Below are positions 44,964 to 54,256 of a stretch of 64,000 nt of DNA, one piece after another. The stretch is taken from assembly GCF_022829685.1 (NCBI RefSeq), contig NZ_JAKSYE010000027.1, positions 1 to 64,000 on the forward strand. The letters are read 5' to 3'. A program made the translations under genes and the position numbers. Numbering within the stretch: position 1 is the stretch's first letter; each line of letters begins with the position of its first letter. Origin of the DNA: Methylobacterium sp. E-045. GTDB taxonomy: Bacteria; Pseudomonadota; Alphaproteobacteria; Rhizobiales; Beijerinckiaceae. A model generated the notes under the pieces. The model did not search any database. It saw nothing but the letters and a program-made list of their open reading frames with translations, and was not told where the DNA came from.

Positions 44964-47045
44964 CTATTCCGCCGCTTCGAGGCCGCGCGTCCGCGCGAGG
45001 CTCGAACATTCGGCCAGCACGCGCGAGGCGCGGGCGATGGCGTTGGTGAGATAGAAGTCCGGCACCGCGGAGACGAAGGCCGAGCGGTTCGCCTCGCCGC
45101 CGAGGCCGGCCAGGGTCTCCACCGTGCCGGCGACGTCGCCCGGCGCCACCGCGTCGAGGGCGGCGAAATGCGGATACTCGGCATAGAGCGCACGCCGCAG
45201 GGCGCCGAGGGAATCGAAGGCCAGGCGCTTGCCGAGCACGTCCGAGAGTGCGCGCAGGATCGCCCAATCCTCGCGGGCGTCCCCCGGCGGGAAGCCCGCG
45301 CGATTGGTGGTCTGCACCCGGCCCTCGAGATTGACGAAGGTGGCGTTCTTCTCGGTATAGGCGGCCCCCGGCAGGATCACGTCGGCGCGGGTGGCGCCGC
45401 GGTCGCCGTGGGTGCCCTGGTAGATCACGAAGGCACCGGCACCGATCTCGACCTCGTCGGCACCGAGGTTGAACAGCACGTCAACCGCACCCGGCTCGAC
45501 CATCGCGGCGACATCGAGCCCCCCCTCCCCCGGTACGAAACCGAGATCGAGGGCGCCGACGCGGGCGGCGGCGGTCTGGAGCACGGCAAAACCGTTCCAT
45601 TCCGGCGTGACCGCCCCGACATCCCTGGCGAGGGCCGCCGCCGCCGCCAGGATAGCGGTCCCGTCCGGCCGCGACAGTGCCCCGGTCCCGACGATGACGA
45701 GGGGGCGGCTCGCGCCCTTCAGCACCTCGGCGAAGCTGTGCCGGCCAGCGGCGATGTCGGCCAGGGTCTCGGGGCCGGCACCGAGATAGGTATGGGGATA
45801 GGTGAGGTCCACCGCCTCGCCGATGAGGCCCACCGCGAGCGGCGCCATGCGCCAGCGCTTGCGGATGCGCACGTTGAGGAGAGAGGCTTCGAGGCGCGGG
45901 TTGGTCCCGACCAGGAGGATCGCGTCCGCATCCTCGATCCCCGGGATGGTGGGGTTGAAGGTGTAGGCGGCCCGGCCCCAGGCGGGGTCGATCGCCTCGC
46001 CGGCCTGACGGCAATCGAGGTTGGTCACGCCGAGCGACCCCATCAGGGTCTTCAGGGCATAGATTTCCTCCACCGCGGCGAGATCGCCGACGATGGCGCC
46101 GACGCGCTTCGGGTCGGCGGATGTCGTCTTCGCGGCGATGGCGGCGAAGGCCTCGCCCCAGGAGGCCGGACGCAGGCGGCCGTTCTCGCGCAGATACGGA
46201 CGGTCGAGGCGCTGAGCGCGAAGGCCATCCACCGCGTGGCGGGTCTTGTCGGAGATCCACTCCTCGTTGATGTCCTCGTTGACGCGCGGCTCGATCTGCA
46301 TGACCTCCCGGCCACGGGCATCGACACGGATGGCGCAGCCGACCGCATCCATCACGTCGATGGATTCGGTCTTCGACAGCTCCCAGGGCCGCACCTCGTA
46401 GCTCTGCGGCTTGTGGACGAGGGCGCCCACGGGGCAGAGATCGGCGACGTTGCCCTGAAGCTCGGAGCCCATGGCGCTCTCGAGATAGCTCGTGATCTCC
46501 ATGTCCTCGCCGCGCCCGATGGCGCCGAGATCCGGCACGCCGGCCACTTCCGCCAGGAAGCGGACGCAGCGGGTGCAGTGGATGCAGCGGTTCATGGCGG
46601 TCCGCACCAGCGGGCCGATATACTTCTCCTCGACGGCGCGCTTGTTCTCGCCGTAGCGGGTCGAGTCCACGCCGTAGGCCATGGCCTGATCCTGCAGGTC
46701 GCAATGGCCGCCCTGGTCGCAGATCGGGCAATCCAGCGGGTGGTTGATGAGGAGGAACTCCATCACCCCCTCGCGGGCCTTCTTCGTGGTTCCCGACCGC
46801 GTGAGGATCTCCGGCGGCTCGCCATTGGGGCCGGGGCGACAATCCTTCACCGCGTAGGCACAGGAGGCGACGGGCTTCGGTGCGCCCTTCAGCTCCACCA
46901 GACACATGCGGCAATTGCCGGCGATGGACAGCCGCTCGTGAAAGCAGAAGCGCGGGATCTCCGCGCCCGCGACTTCGCAGGCCTGCAGCAGGGTGTACTC
47001 GGCCGGGACATCGACCTCGGTGCCGTCGACGATGAGCTTGGTCAT
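44964..47045 (-). CDS. nuoG: NADH-quinone oxidoreductase subunit G
   Basis: The large peripheral-arm subunit. The 693-residue protein has the 2Fe-2S cluster cysteines in RFCFHERLSIAGNCRMCLVE, the C-rich HPLDCPICDQGGHC, and the 4Fe-4S motif CIHCTRC, then a molybdopterin-like domain without the cofactor. The extra N7 cluster cysteines of the E. coli protein are not evident. It is the alphaproteobacterial short form. Confidence 0.97.
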   Translation of the reverse strand: MTKLIVDGTEVDVPAEYTLLQACEVAGAEIPRFCFHERLSIAGNCRMCLVELKGAPKPVASCAYAVKDCRPGPNGEPPEILTRSGTTKKAREGVMEFLLINHPLDCPICDQGGHCDLQDQAMAYGVDSTRYGENKRAVEEKYIGPLVRTAMNRCIHCTRCVRFLAEVAGVPDLGAIGRGEDMEITSYLESAMGSELQGNVADLCPVGALVHKPQSYEVRPWELSKTESIDVMDAVGCAIRVDARGREVMQIEPRVNEDINEEWISDKTRHAVDGLRAQRLDRPYLRENGRLRPASWGEAFAAIAAKTTSADPKRVGAIVGDLAAVEEIYALKTLMGSLGVTNLDCRQAGEAIDPAWGRAAYTFNPTIPGIEDADAILLVGTNPRLEASLLNVRIRKRWRMAPLAVGLIGEAVDLTYPHTYLGAGPETLADIAAGRHSFAEVLKGASRPLVIVGTGALSRPDGTAILAAAAALARDVGAVTPEWNGFAVLQTAAARVGALDLGFVPGEGGLDVAAMVEPGAVDVLFNLGADEVEIGAGAFVIYQGTHGDRGATRADVILPGAAYTEKNATFVNLEGRVQTTNRAGFPPGDAREDWAILRALSDVLGKRLAFDSLGALRRALYAEYPHFAALDAVAPGDVAGTVETLAGLGGEANRSAFVSAVPDFYLTNAIARASRVLAECSSLARTRGLEAAE

Positions 47046-47088
47046 GCGTGCTTCTCGGTGTCGAATTTCGGTCCGAAAGACATGGCGA

Positions 47089-48390
47089 TCACTCCGCCGC
47101 GATCCGCACAGGGTCGCTGTGCGGGTTGGCGCTGTAGCGGTCGATGCGCTTCTCGATCTCGGGGCGGAAGTGGCGGATGAGGCCCTGGATCGGCCAGGCC
47201 GCCGCGTCGCCCAGCGCGCAGATCGTGTGGCCCTCGATCTGCTTCGTCACGTCGAGGAGCATGTCGATCTCGCGGCGTTGGGCGCGGCCCTCCGCCATCC
47301 GCAGCATCACGCGCCACATCCAGCCGGTGCCCTCGCGGCACGGGGTACACTGGCCGCAGGACTCGTGCTTGTAGAAATAGGCGATGCGGGCGATGGCGGC
47401 GACGATGTCGGTGGAGCGGTCGAGGACGATCACCGCCGCCGTGCCGAGGCCGGAGCCGAGGCCGCGCAGGGTGTCGAAATCCATCTTGGCGTCGATGATC
47501 TGCTCGGCCGGCACCAGGGGCACCGAGGAGCCGCCGGGGATCGAGCAGAGCAGGTTGTCCCAGCCGCCGCGCATGCCGCCGCAATGCTTGTCGATGAGCT
47601 CGCGGAAGGTGATGCCGAGCTCTTCCTCGACGTTGCAGGGCTTGTTCACGTGGCCCGACACGCAGAACAGCTTGGTGCCGGTGTTGTTCTTGCCGCCGAG
47701 ACCGGCGAACCAGGCTCCGCCCCGGCGCAGGATGGTGCCCGCCACGGCGATGGACTCGACGTTGTTCACCGTCGTCGGGCAACCGTAGAGGCCCATATTG
47801 GCCGGGAAAGGCGGCTTCAGGCGCGGCATCCCCTTCTTGCCTTCGAGGCTCTCGAGGAGGGCCGTCTCCTCGCCGCAGATATAGGCGCCGGCGCCGTGAT
47901 GGACGTAGATGTCGAACGGGTAGCCGTGGACATTGTCCTTGCCCACGAGGCGGGCCGCATAGGCCTCGTCCACCGCCTTCTGCAGGGCGTGCTTTTCGGC
48001 GACGTACTCGCCGCGGATGTAGATGTAGCAGGCATGGGCGGCCATCGAGAACGAGGCCAGCATGCAGCCCTCGATCAGGAGATGCGGATCGTGCCGCATG
48101 ATCTCCCGGTCCTTGCAGGTGCCCGGCTCCGATTCGTCGGCATTGACGACGAGGTAGTGCGGACGCCCATCCGACTTCTTGGGCATGAACGACCATTTCA
48201 GGCCGGTGGGGAAGCCGGCGCCGCCGCGACCGCGCAGGCCGGACGCCTTCATCTCGTCGATGATCCAGTCGCGGCCCATTTCCAACAGGAACTTGGTGCC
48301 GTCCCATGCGCCACGCTTCCTGGCCTCTTCGAGACCGGGGGAATGCAGGCCGTACAGATTGGTGAAGATGCGATCCTGATCGGAGAGCAT
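47089..48390 (-). CDS. nuoF: NADH-quinone oxidoreductase subunit F
   Basis: The NADH- and FMN-binding subunit with cluster N3. The 433-residue protein has the Gly-rich loop [13 protein letters not shown], the NADH/FMN stretch [13 protein letters not shown] and [13 protein letters not shown]. The ATG at 48390 is one base after the nuoE stop codon. Confidence 0.98.
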   Translation of the reverse strand: MLSDQDRIFTNLYGLHSPGLEEARKRGAWDGTKFLLEMGRDWIIDEMKASGLRGRGGAGFPTGLKWSFMPKKSDGRPHYLVVNADESEPGTCKDREIMRHDPHLLIEGCMLASFSMAAHACYIYIRGEYVAEKHALQKAVDEAYAARLVGKDNVHGYPFDIYVHHGAGAYICGEETALLESLEGKKGMPRLKPPFPANMGLYGCPTTVNNVESIAVAGTILRRGGAWFAGLGGKNNTGTKLFCVSGHVNKPCNVEEELGITFRELIDKHCGGMRGGWDNLLCSIPGGSSVPLVPAEQIIDAKMDFDTLRGLGSGLGTAAVIVLDRSTDIVAAIARIAYFYKHESCGQCTPCREGTGWMWRVMLRMAEGRAQRREIDMLLDVTKQIEGHTICALGDAAAWPIQGLIRHFRPEIEKRIDRYSANPHSDPVRIAAE

Positions 48391-48391
48391 G

Positions 48392-49483
48392 TCAGTTCCC
48401 CTCCGTCTTCGGAGCGCCGGCCGCGGGAGTCGACGGCTTCCGCTCGTCGGCCGCTGGCGACGTCGCGTCGTCCGGCCCCAGATCGTCACTGGCACCGGAG
48501 GCGAGGGGCTGCGGCGGCGGCTCGTCCCGGGGCAGATCCGATTGCGTTCCCGCCTCGGCACCGGCGGCTTCGGCGCGCGCCACCGTCACGCCGGCATCGG
48601 CCGTGGGGTGACCCGGCTGTGCCTTAGAATCCTTTGCATCCGCAGCATCCGACTTGTCGCCGTCCTTGACCGGCTCTTCGCCTCCGGCCGAGCGCTGGGC
48701 GGGGCCGTCCGAGGCGGACGAGGCGGCGGCGCGTCCGGCATCGGGCTTGGCGGGCTTCGGATCGGTGGCGGCGCGCTGCTCCGAGGACGCCGCCTCGGAT
48801 TTGCCCTCTGCCGTGGTGTCGTCGGCCGCATGCTCCTCGAACCGCTTGCGCCAGGCGCCGACGCGGGAACCGTCGAACAGGGTCGTATCGGTGAGGGTGT
48901 CGGCGCCGCCCTTCGGCTCGGACGAGGTCCGGCCCACCTGCGAGCCGACCTTGACCGGACGGCCGGCGGCTAGGTCGTCCATCAACGCGCCGAGGAGATC
49001 CGGGGTCAGGTCCTCGTAGTAATCCTGATTGATCTGCGCCATCGGCGCGTTGCAGCAGGCACCGAGACACTCGACTTCGAGCCAGGAGAAGTTGCCGTCG
49101 GCGCTCACATGGCCGGGCGCGCCGAGACGCTCGTGGAGATAGTCCTTCAGCTCGCGCGCACCGCAGGAATCGCACGGCACCGTGCCGCAGAGCTGGATCC
49201 AGAACCGGCCCACCGGCTCGAGGGCGAACATCGTGTAGAACGTCGCCACTTCGAGCACGCGGATGTGCGGCATGCCGAGTTCGGCGGCCACCGCCTCGAT
49301 GGCCGCGCGCGGCAGCCAGCCGCCATTCTGCTCCTGCGCCTTCCACAGGAGCGGGATCACGGCGGAGGCCTGACGCCCTTCCGGGTATTTATCGATCTGC
49401 CCTTTGGCCCAATCGGCGTTCTCGGGCGAGAAGGCGAAGGAGGCCGGCTGCTCGGAAGCGGGGGCGAGTCTGCGGTTGGCCAT
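48392..49483 (-). CDS. nuoE: NADH-quinone oxidoreductase subunit E with long acidic tail
   Basis: The 24-kDa 2Fe-2S subunit (cluster N1a). The ligands are Cys 99 and 104 (CGTVPC) and Cys 139 and 143 (CLGAC). The core ends near residue 215. It is followed by about 145 residues that are low-complexity and rich in Ala, Asp, Glu, Ser and Pro, so the protein is 363 residues, roughly twice the usual length. No folded domain is recognisable in the tail. Start ATG 49483; an upstream frame to 49579 overlaps nuoD. Confidence 0.95.
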   Translation of the reverse strand: MANRRLAPASEQPASFAFSPENADWAKGQIDKYPEGRQASAVIPLLWKAQEQNGGWLPRAAIEAVAAELGMPHIRVLEVATFYTMFALEPVGRFWIQLCGTVPCDSCGARELKDYLHERLGAPGHVSADGNFSWLEVECLGACCNAPMAQINQDYYEDLTPDLLGALMDDLAAGRPVKVGSQVGRTSSEPKGGADTLTDTTLFDGSRVGAWRKRFEEHAADDTTAEGKSEAASSEQRAATDPKPAKPDAGRAAASSASDGPAQRSAGGEEPVKDGDKSDAADAKDSKAQPGHPTADAGVTVARAEAAGAEAGTQSDLPRDEPPPQPLASGASDDLGPDDATSPAADERKPSTPAAGAPKTEGN

Positions 49484-49505
49484 CAGTACGAAACCTCGAA
49501 TACCG

Positions 49506-50696
49506 TCACCGGTCCACCTCGCCGAACACGATGTCGAGCGTGCCGAGCACGCAGGACACGTCGGCCAGCATGTGGCCACGGCACATCCAGTCCATGGCCT
49601 GGAGATGGGCGAAACCCGGAGCGCGGATCTTGCAGCGGTAGGGCTTGTTGGTGCCGTCGGCGACGAGATAGACGCCGAACTCGCCCTTGGGCGCCTCGAC
49701 CGCGGCGTAGACCTCGCCGGCCGGCACGTGGAAGCCTTCGGTGTAGAGCTTGAAGTGGTGGATCAGCGCTTCCATCGAGCGCTTCATCTCCCGGCGCGGC
49801 GGCGGCGCGAACTTGCCGTCGGTGGCCGCGATCGGCCCCTGTCCGGCGGGCTCCCGCAGCTTCACGCAGCATTGCCGCATGATCTTGGCCGATTCCCGCA
49901 TCTCTTCCATGCGGATGACCTGGCGGTCGTAGGTGTCCCCGTTACGGCCCACGGGGACGTCGAACTCCATTTCCTCGTAGCATTCGTAGGGCTGCGACTT
50001 GCGCAGGTCCCACGGGATGCCGGATCCGCGCACCATCACGCCGGAGAAGCCCCAGGCCATGGCCTCGTCCACGGTGACGATGCCGATGTCGACGTTGCGC
50101 TGCTTGAAGATGCGGTTACCCATGACGAGGTTGTCGAGGTCGTCCACCACCTGCAGGAACGGATCGATGAAGGCCTCGATGTCGTCGATCAGGGCAGGCG
50201 GCAGGTCCTGGTGAACGCCGCCGGGCCGGAAGTAATTGGCGTGAAGGCGAGCACCCGACGCGCGCTCGTAGAAGATCATCAGCTTCTCACGCTCCTCGAA
50301 GCCCCAGAGCGGCGGTGTCAGCGCGCCCACATCCATGGCCTGCGTGGTGACGTTGAGGAGGTGGGAGAGGATGCGGCCGATCTCGCAGAACAGCACGCGG
50401 ATGAGCTGGGCCCGACGCGGCACCTGCAATCCCAGCAGCTTCTCGATGCCGAGGCAGAAGGCATGCTCCTGGTTCATCGGCGACACGTAATCGAGCCGGT
50501 CGAAATAGGGCGTGGCCTGGAGGTAGGTCTTGTGCTCGATCAGCTTTTCGGTGCCGCGATGGAGCAGGCCGATATGCGGATCGACCCGCTCGACGATCTC
50601 GCCATCGAGCTCCAGCACGAGGCGCAGCACACCGTGCGCCGCCGGGTGCTGCGGGCCGAAATTGATCGCGAAGTTGCGGATGTTGTGCTCGGTCAT
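49506..50696 (-). CDS. nuoD: NADH-quinone oxidoreductase subunit D
   Basis: The 49-kDa subunit forming the quinone cavity with NuoB. The 396-residue protein has [21 protein letters not shown] near the start, [13 protein letters not shown], and ends FGEVDR. It is related to NiFe hydrogenase large subunits but without the metal cysteines. It starts 16 bases after nuoC. Confidence 0.98.
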   Translation of the reverse strand: MTEHNIRNFAINFGPQHPAAHGVLRLVLELDGEIVERVDPHIGLLHRGTEKLIEHKTYLQATPYFDRLDYVSPMNQEHAFCLGIEKLLGLQVPRRAQLIRVLFCEIGRILSHLLNVTTQAMDVGALTPPLWGFEEREKLMIFYERASGARLHANYFRPGGVHQDLPPALIDDIEAFIDPFLQVVDDLDNLVMGNRIFKQRNVDIGIVTVDEAMAWGFSGVMVRGSGIPWDLRKSQPYECYEEMEFDVPVGRNGDTYDRQVIRMEEMRESAKIMRQCCVKLREPAGQGPIAATDGKFAPPPRREMKRSMEALIHHFKLYTEGFHVPAGEVYAAVEAPKGEFGVYLVADGTNKPYRCKIRAPGFAHLQAMDWMCRGHMLADVSCVLGTLDIVFGEVDR

Positions 50697-50712
50697 GGCC
50701 TCGCTCCGCCGT

Positions 50713-51357
50713 TCAAGCCGATTTTTTCTCGTCGCCCGGAAGCACGTAGTCGGTGCCTTCCCAAGGGGACAAGAAATCGAAGTTCCGGAATTCCTGCGCC
50801 AGCTTCACCGGCTCGTAGACCACGCGGGCCTCGTCCTGGTCGTAGCGGACCTCGACGAAGCCGGTGAGCGGGAAGTCCTTGCGCAGCGGATGCCCTTCGA
50901 ACCCGTAATCGGTCAGGAGGCGGCGAAGGTCGGGATGTCCGGAGAAGAGGACGCCGTAGAGGTCGTAGGTCTCCCGCTCGAACCAGTTGGCGGCCGGGAA
51001 CACGTCGATGACGGAGGGGACGGGGGTCTGGTCGTCGGTCTGCACCTTCACCCGGATGCGGGCGTTATGGCGCAGGGAGAGGAGGTGGTAGACCACGTCG
51101 AAGCGCTTCTCGCGGTTCGGGTAATCCGCGCCGCAGATGTCGATGAAGCAGCGGAAGGCGCAGGCCGGGTCGTCGCGCAGATAGGTCAGCGCATAGACGA
51201 TGTCGCTCGCCTGCACGTTCAGGGTGAGCTCGCCGAAAGCGATGGTCCGCGAGACGATGGCGGGGCCGAGCGCCGCGCCGACATGGTCGCTGAGCGCCTG
51301 GAGCGAGCCGTCAGCCGGGGCCGCGGTATGGGCGAGGATCGAGATGCCGTTGCTCAT
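50713..51357 (-). CDS. nuoC: NADH-quinone oxidoreductase subunit C
   Basis: The 30-kDa subunit. The 214-residue protein has the family signature [20 protein letters not shown] and the C-terminal [20 protein letters not shown]. It is not fused to NuoD, unlike the enterobacterial protein. Confidence 0.98.
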   Translation of the reverse strand: MSNGISILAHTAAPADGSLQALSDHVGAALGPAIVSRTIAFGELTLNVQASDIVYALTYLRDDPACAFRCFIDICGADYPNREKRFDVVYHLLSLRHNARIRVKVQTDDQTPVPSVIDVFPAANWFERETYDLYGVLFSGHPDLRRLLTDYGFEGHPLRKDFPLTGFVEVRYDQDEARVVYEPVKLAQEFRNFDFLSPWEGTDYVLPGDEKKSA

Positions 51358-51366
51358 GGCGGACCC

Positions 51367-51954
51367 TCAGCGCTCGATCGTGCCGGTGCGGCGGATCTTC
51401 TTCTGCAGGAGGAGCACGCCGTAGAGCAGCGCCTCCGCCGTAGGCGGGCAGCCGGGCACATAGATGTCCACCGGCACGACCCGATCGCAGCCGCGCACCA
51501 CCGAATAGGAATAGTGGTAATAGCCGCCGCCATTGGCGCAGGAGCCCATGGAGATGACGTAGCGCGGCTCCGGCATCTGGTCGTAGACCTTGCGCAGGGC
51601 GGGCGCCATCTTGTTGGTCAGGGTGCCGGCGACGATCATCACGTCGGATTGGCGCGGCGAACCGCGGGGCGCGAAGCCGAAGCGCTCGCAATCATAGCGC
51701 GGCATCGACATCTGCATCATCTCGACCGCGCAGCAGGCGAGACCGAACGTCATCCACATCAGCGACCCGGTGCGGGCCCAGTTGATGAGGTCGTCCGTCG
51801 AGGTGATGAGGAAGCCGCGATCGGCGAGCTCGCTGTTGATCGACAGGAAGGTCGGATCGTCGGCGCCGATGGGGCGGCCGGTATTGGGGTCGATGATCCC
51901 CTTCGGCGCGGGTGCGACGGCGGGGATCCGGGTCATGTCGGGACTGAAGGCCAT
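51367..51954 (-). CDS. nuoB: NADH-quinone oxidoreductase subunit B
   Basis: The PSST subunit with cluster N2. The 195-residue protein has the tandem cysteines in LACCAVEMM, then [18 protein letters not shown] and [14 protein letters not shown]. The N-terminus is longer than that of E. coli and probably disordered. Confidence 0.98.
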   Translation of the reverse strand: MAFSPDMTRIPAVAPAPKGIIDPNTGRPIGADDPTFLSINSELADRGFLITSTDDLINWARTGSLMWMTFGLACCAVEMMQMSMPRYDCERFGFAPRGSPRQSDVMIVAGTLTNKMAPALRKVYDQMPEPRYVISMGSCANGGGYYHYSYSVVRGCDRVVPVDIYVPGCPPTAEALLYGVLLLQKKIRRTGTIER

Positions 51955-52007
51955 CGGTTTCTCGGGATCCGGCTTCGGGCAATGCGAGTGTCAGGTCGAC
52001 GGGACGG

Positions 52008-52373
52008 CTAGTCCCATTCGAGGGCGCCCTTGCGCCACTCGTAGACGAACCCGACCGTGAGCACGCCGAGGAAGGCCATCATCGACCACATGCCGAACCA
52101 GCCGAGCTCGCCGAAGGTGATGGCCCAGGGGAACAGGAACGCGACTTCGAGGTCGAAGATGATGAACAGGATGGCGACGAGGTAGAACCGCACGTCGAAC
52201 TTCATGCGGGCGTCGTCGAAGGCGTTGAAGCCGCACTCGTAGGCCGAGAGCTTCTCCGGGTCCGGGCTGTTGTAGGCCACGAGGAACGGCGCCACGAGCA
52301 GGGCCACGGCGATGAAGAGCGAAACGCCGATGAAGACGATGAGGGGCAGATAATCCGCCAGCAGGCTGGTCAT
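52008..52373 (-). CDS. nuoA: NADH-quinone oxidoreductase subunit A
   Basis: The first gene of the operon. The 121-residue, three-helix protein has [20 protein letters not shown] and [15 protein letters not shown]. Start ATG 52373 is chosen; the frame extends to 52442 without a match to the family. Confidence 0.97.
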   Translation of the reverse strand: MTSLLADYLPLIVFIGVSLFIAVALLVAPFLVAYNSPDPEKLSAYECGFNAFDDARMKFDVRFYLVAILFIIFDLEVAFLFPWAITFGELGWFGMWSMMAFLGVLTVGFVYEWRKGALEWD

Positions 52374-52833
52374 GCGACACCTCTCGTGTTCGTGGCGGGC
52401 CAAGCGCCTCGCGAGCGCTCGAACGGTATGGAATTGCTCCAATGCCAGACTGCGCAGGCGCGAGGCTTAGACGACCCCCTTGAGCGAAACAAGGGCATCG
52501 TGCGTCGCACAAATCCGGCCATGACCAGGAAGTATGGGGCGGATCGCGGGCGGCAACACGACCGATCCGCGCAGCCCCCCCGGACAGGCGGTCCCGCGGT
52601 CGCGGCGGCGCCCCGATCTGGCCGGGTTCCTGCATGGCCCCGTCCCCGCTCGACCACCCGATCACACGGGCGGGGAGCAAGGATTCCGGGGACATCCGGG
52701 CGGGGGGAGATGGCGCGGAAGGACCCTCGTGGGGCACACGGAACCAGAACCTTGGCCGTGAGTTCCGTTCATGTCCCACTCAGGCCGGATGGCGTTAGGT
52801 CGTCGCAATATTCGACCTTACAGGAGACGTTTC
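52374..52833. promoter_or_regulatory. 460-bp region upstream of nuoA and of a glycosyltransferase gene
   Basis: This must contain the nuo operon promoter to the left and the GT4 promoter to the right, but I cannot point to a confident -35/-10 pair. A short A/T-poor stretch with TTGTTTCGC (minus strand, near 52490) is a weak candidate -35. No RNA gene or ORF is seen. Confidence 0.35.
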
Positions 52834-53967
52834 GTGCGCATTGCCCAGATTGCTCCGCTCTCGGAGGCCGTGCCTCCGAAGTTCTACGGCGGCACCGAGC
52901 GCGTCGTATCGTGGATCACGGAGGAACTCGTCCGGCAGGGACATGACGTGACCCTGTTCGCCAGCGGCGATTCGGAGACATCCGCCAAGCTCGCCGCCTG
53001 CACACCCGAGGGCCTTCGCCTCCTCGGATACCGCGACCACACCGCGAGCCATCTGGCGATGCTGCACGCCGTCCACAAGCGGGCGCACGAGTTCGACGTG
53101 CTGCACTTCCACATCGACCTGCTGCAGTATCCGATGTTCGAGGACCTCTACCACAAGTGCGTGACGACCATGCACGGCCGCCTCGACGTGCCCGATTTCA
53201 TGCCGGTCTACCGCACCTTCACGGGCATGCCCCTGGTGTCGATCTCCGACAACCAGCGTGAGCCGATGCCCTCCAGCTCGAACTGGCAGGCTACGATCCA
53301 TCACGGCCTGCCGTCCGAGAACTGCCCGTATTATCCGGACGCCAAGGGTGGCTACCTTGCCTTCCTCGGCCGCATCTCCCCCGAGAAGCGCCCCGATCGC
53401 GCGATCCAGATGGCGATCCAGTCCGGCGTGAAGCTCAAGATCGCGGCGAAGGTCGACAAGGCCGACCAGGATTATTGGGACGAGGTCATCGAGCCGATGA
53501 TCCACCACCCGCTCGTGGAGTTCATCGGCGAGATCAACGAGGAGCAGAAGAAGGACTTCCTCGGCAACGCCCTGGCCCTGGCCTTCCCCATCGACTGGCC
53601 GGAGCCTTTCGGTCTCGTGATGATCGAGGCGATGTCGGCCGGCACCCCGGTGATCGCGTTCCGCAACGGCTCCGTGCCGGAAGTCATCGCCGACGGCGTC
53701 AGCGGAGTCCTGTGCGACACGATGGACGATGCCATCGCGGCCGTGCACAAGGTCAAGACCATGAGCCGCGCCGGCGTGCGTCGCCACTTCGAGACGCAGT
53801 TCACCGCGGAGTGCATGGTAAAGAAGTATGTCGCGGTCTACGAGCAGCTGATCGAGAACGAACAGAACGTCATAACGATGCCGCGTGCGGGCGCCTTCAC
53901 CCCGCATTACGGGGATCTCAACGGCTCGGCCCGCCCGTCGCTGTCCGCCGCCGCGATGCCTGCCTGA
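52834..53967 (+). CDS. Glycosyltransferase, GT4 family
   Basis: A 377-residue GT-B enzyme. The N-terminal acceptor domain begins YGGTERVVSWITEELVRQGH. The donor domain has FLGRISPEKRPDRAI and the E-x7-E region EPFGLVMIEAMSAGTP. GTG 52834 is the start, with CAGGAG seven bases upstream. It is followed, 289 bp later on the same strand, by a debranching-type gene, so an alpha-glucan-related role is plausible. The product is not known. Confidence 0.88.
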   Translation: MRIAQIAPLSEAVPPKFYGGTERVVSWITEELVRQGHDVTLFASGDSETSAKLAACTPEGLRLLGYRDHTASHLAMLHAVHKRAHEFDVLHFHIDLLQYPMFEDLYHKCVTTMHGRLDVPDFMPVYRTFTGMPLVSISDNQREPMPSSSNWQATIHHGLPSENCPYYPDAKGGYLAFLGRISPEKRPDRAIQMAIQSGVKLKIAAKVDKADQDYWDEVIEPMIHHPLVEFIGEINEEQKKDFLGNALALAFPIDWPEPFGLVMIEAMSAGTPVIAFRNGSVPEVIADGVSGVLCDTMDDAIAAVHKVKTMSRAGVRRHFETQFTAECMVKKYVAVYEQLIENEQNVITMPRAGAFTPHYGDLNGSARPSLSAAAMPA

Positions 53968-54256
53968 AAATCATGCGCACAGGCTGGTGCCTTCGGGCAT
54001 CAGCCTTGCTACCCTTCTCCGCATCGGCGCCGTTTCGAGCGGGTCCGCCGAGACCGGTTCCAGAAGGCCGCCGAGTCGCCTGGTCGCGATCGGCGGCCTT
54101 TTGATTCGCCGGCCAAGATGGAGCGCATCGGGCGATAAGCGCATGGCCGCCTGTCATGCGGGCCCGAACTTAAACAATGATCTGCGGCATCAGGCCGGAT
54201 ATGGCTTCGCCCCGATGCTGCAGGTCCGGCAGCCCACTTCCCGGAGACGTTCAGGC

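Noticed and set aside
43908..47180. A 1,090-codon open frame on the plus strand opposite nuoI-nuoG
   Set aside because: It is antisense to well-conserved complex I genes and has the composition expected of a shadow frame in very GC-rich coding DNA. It has no domain or motif.
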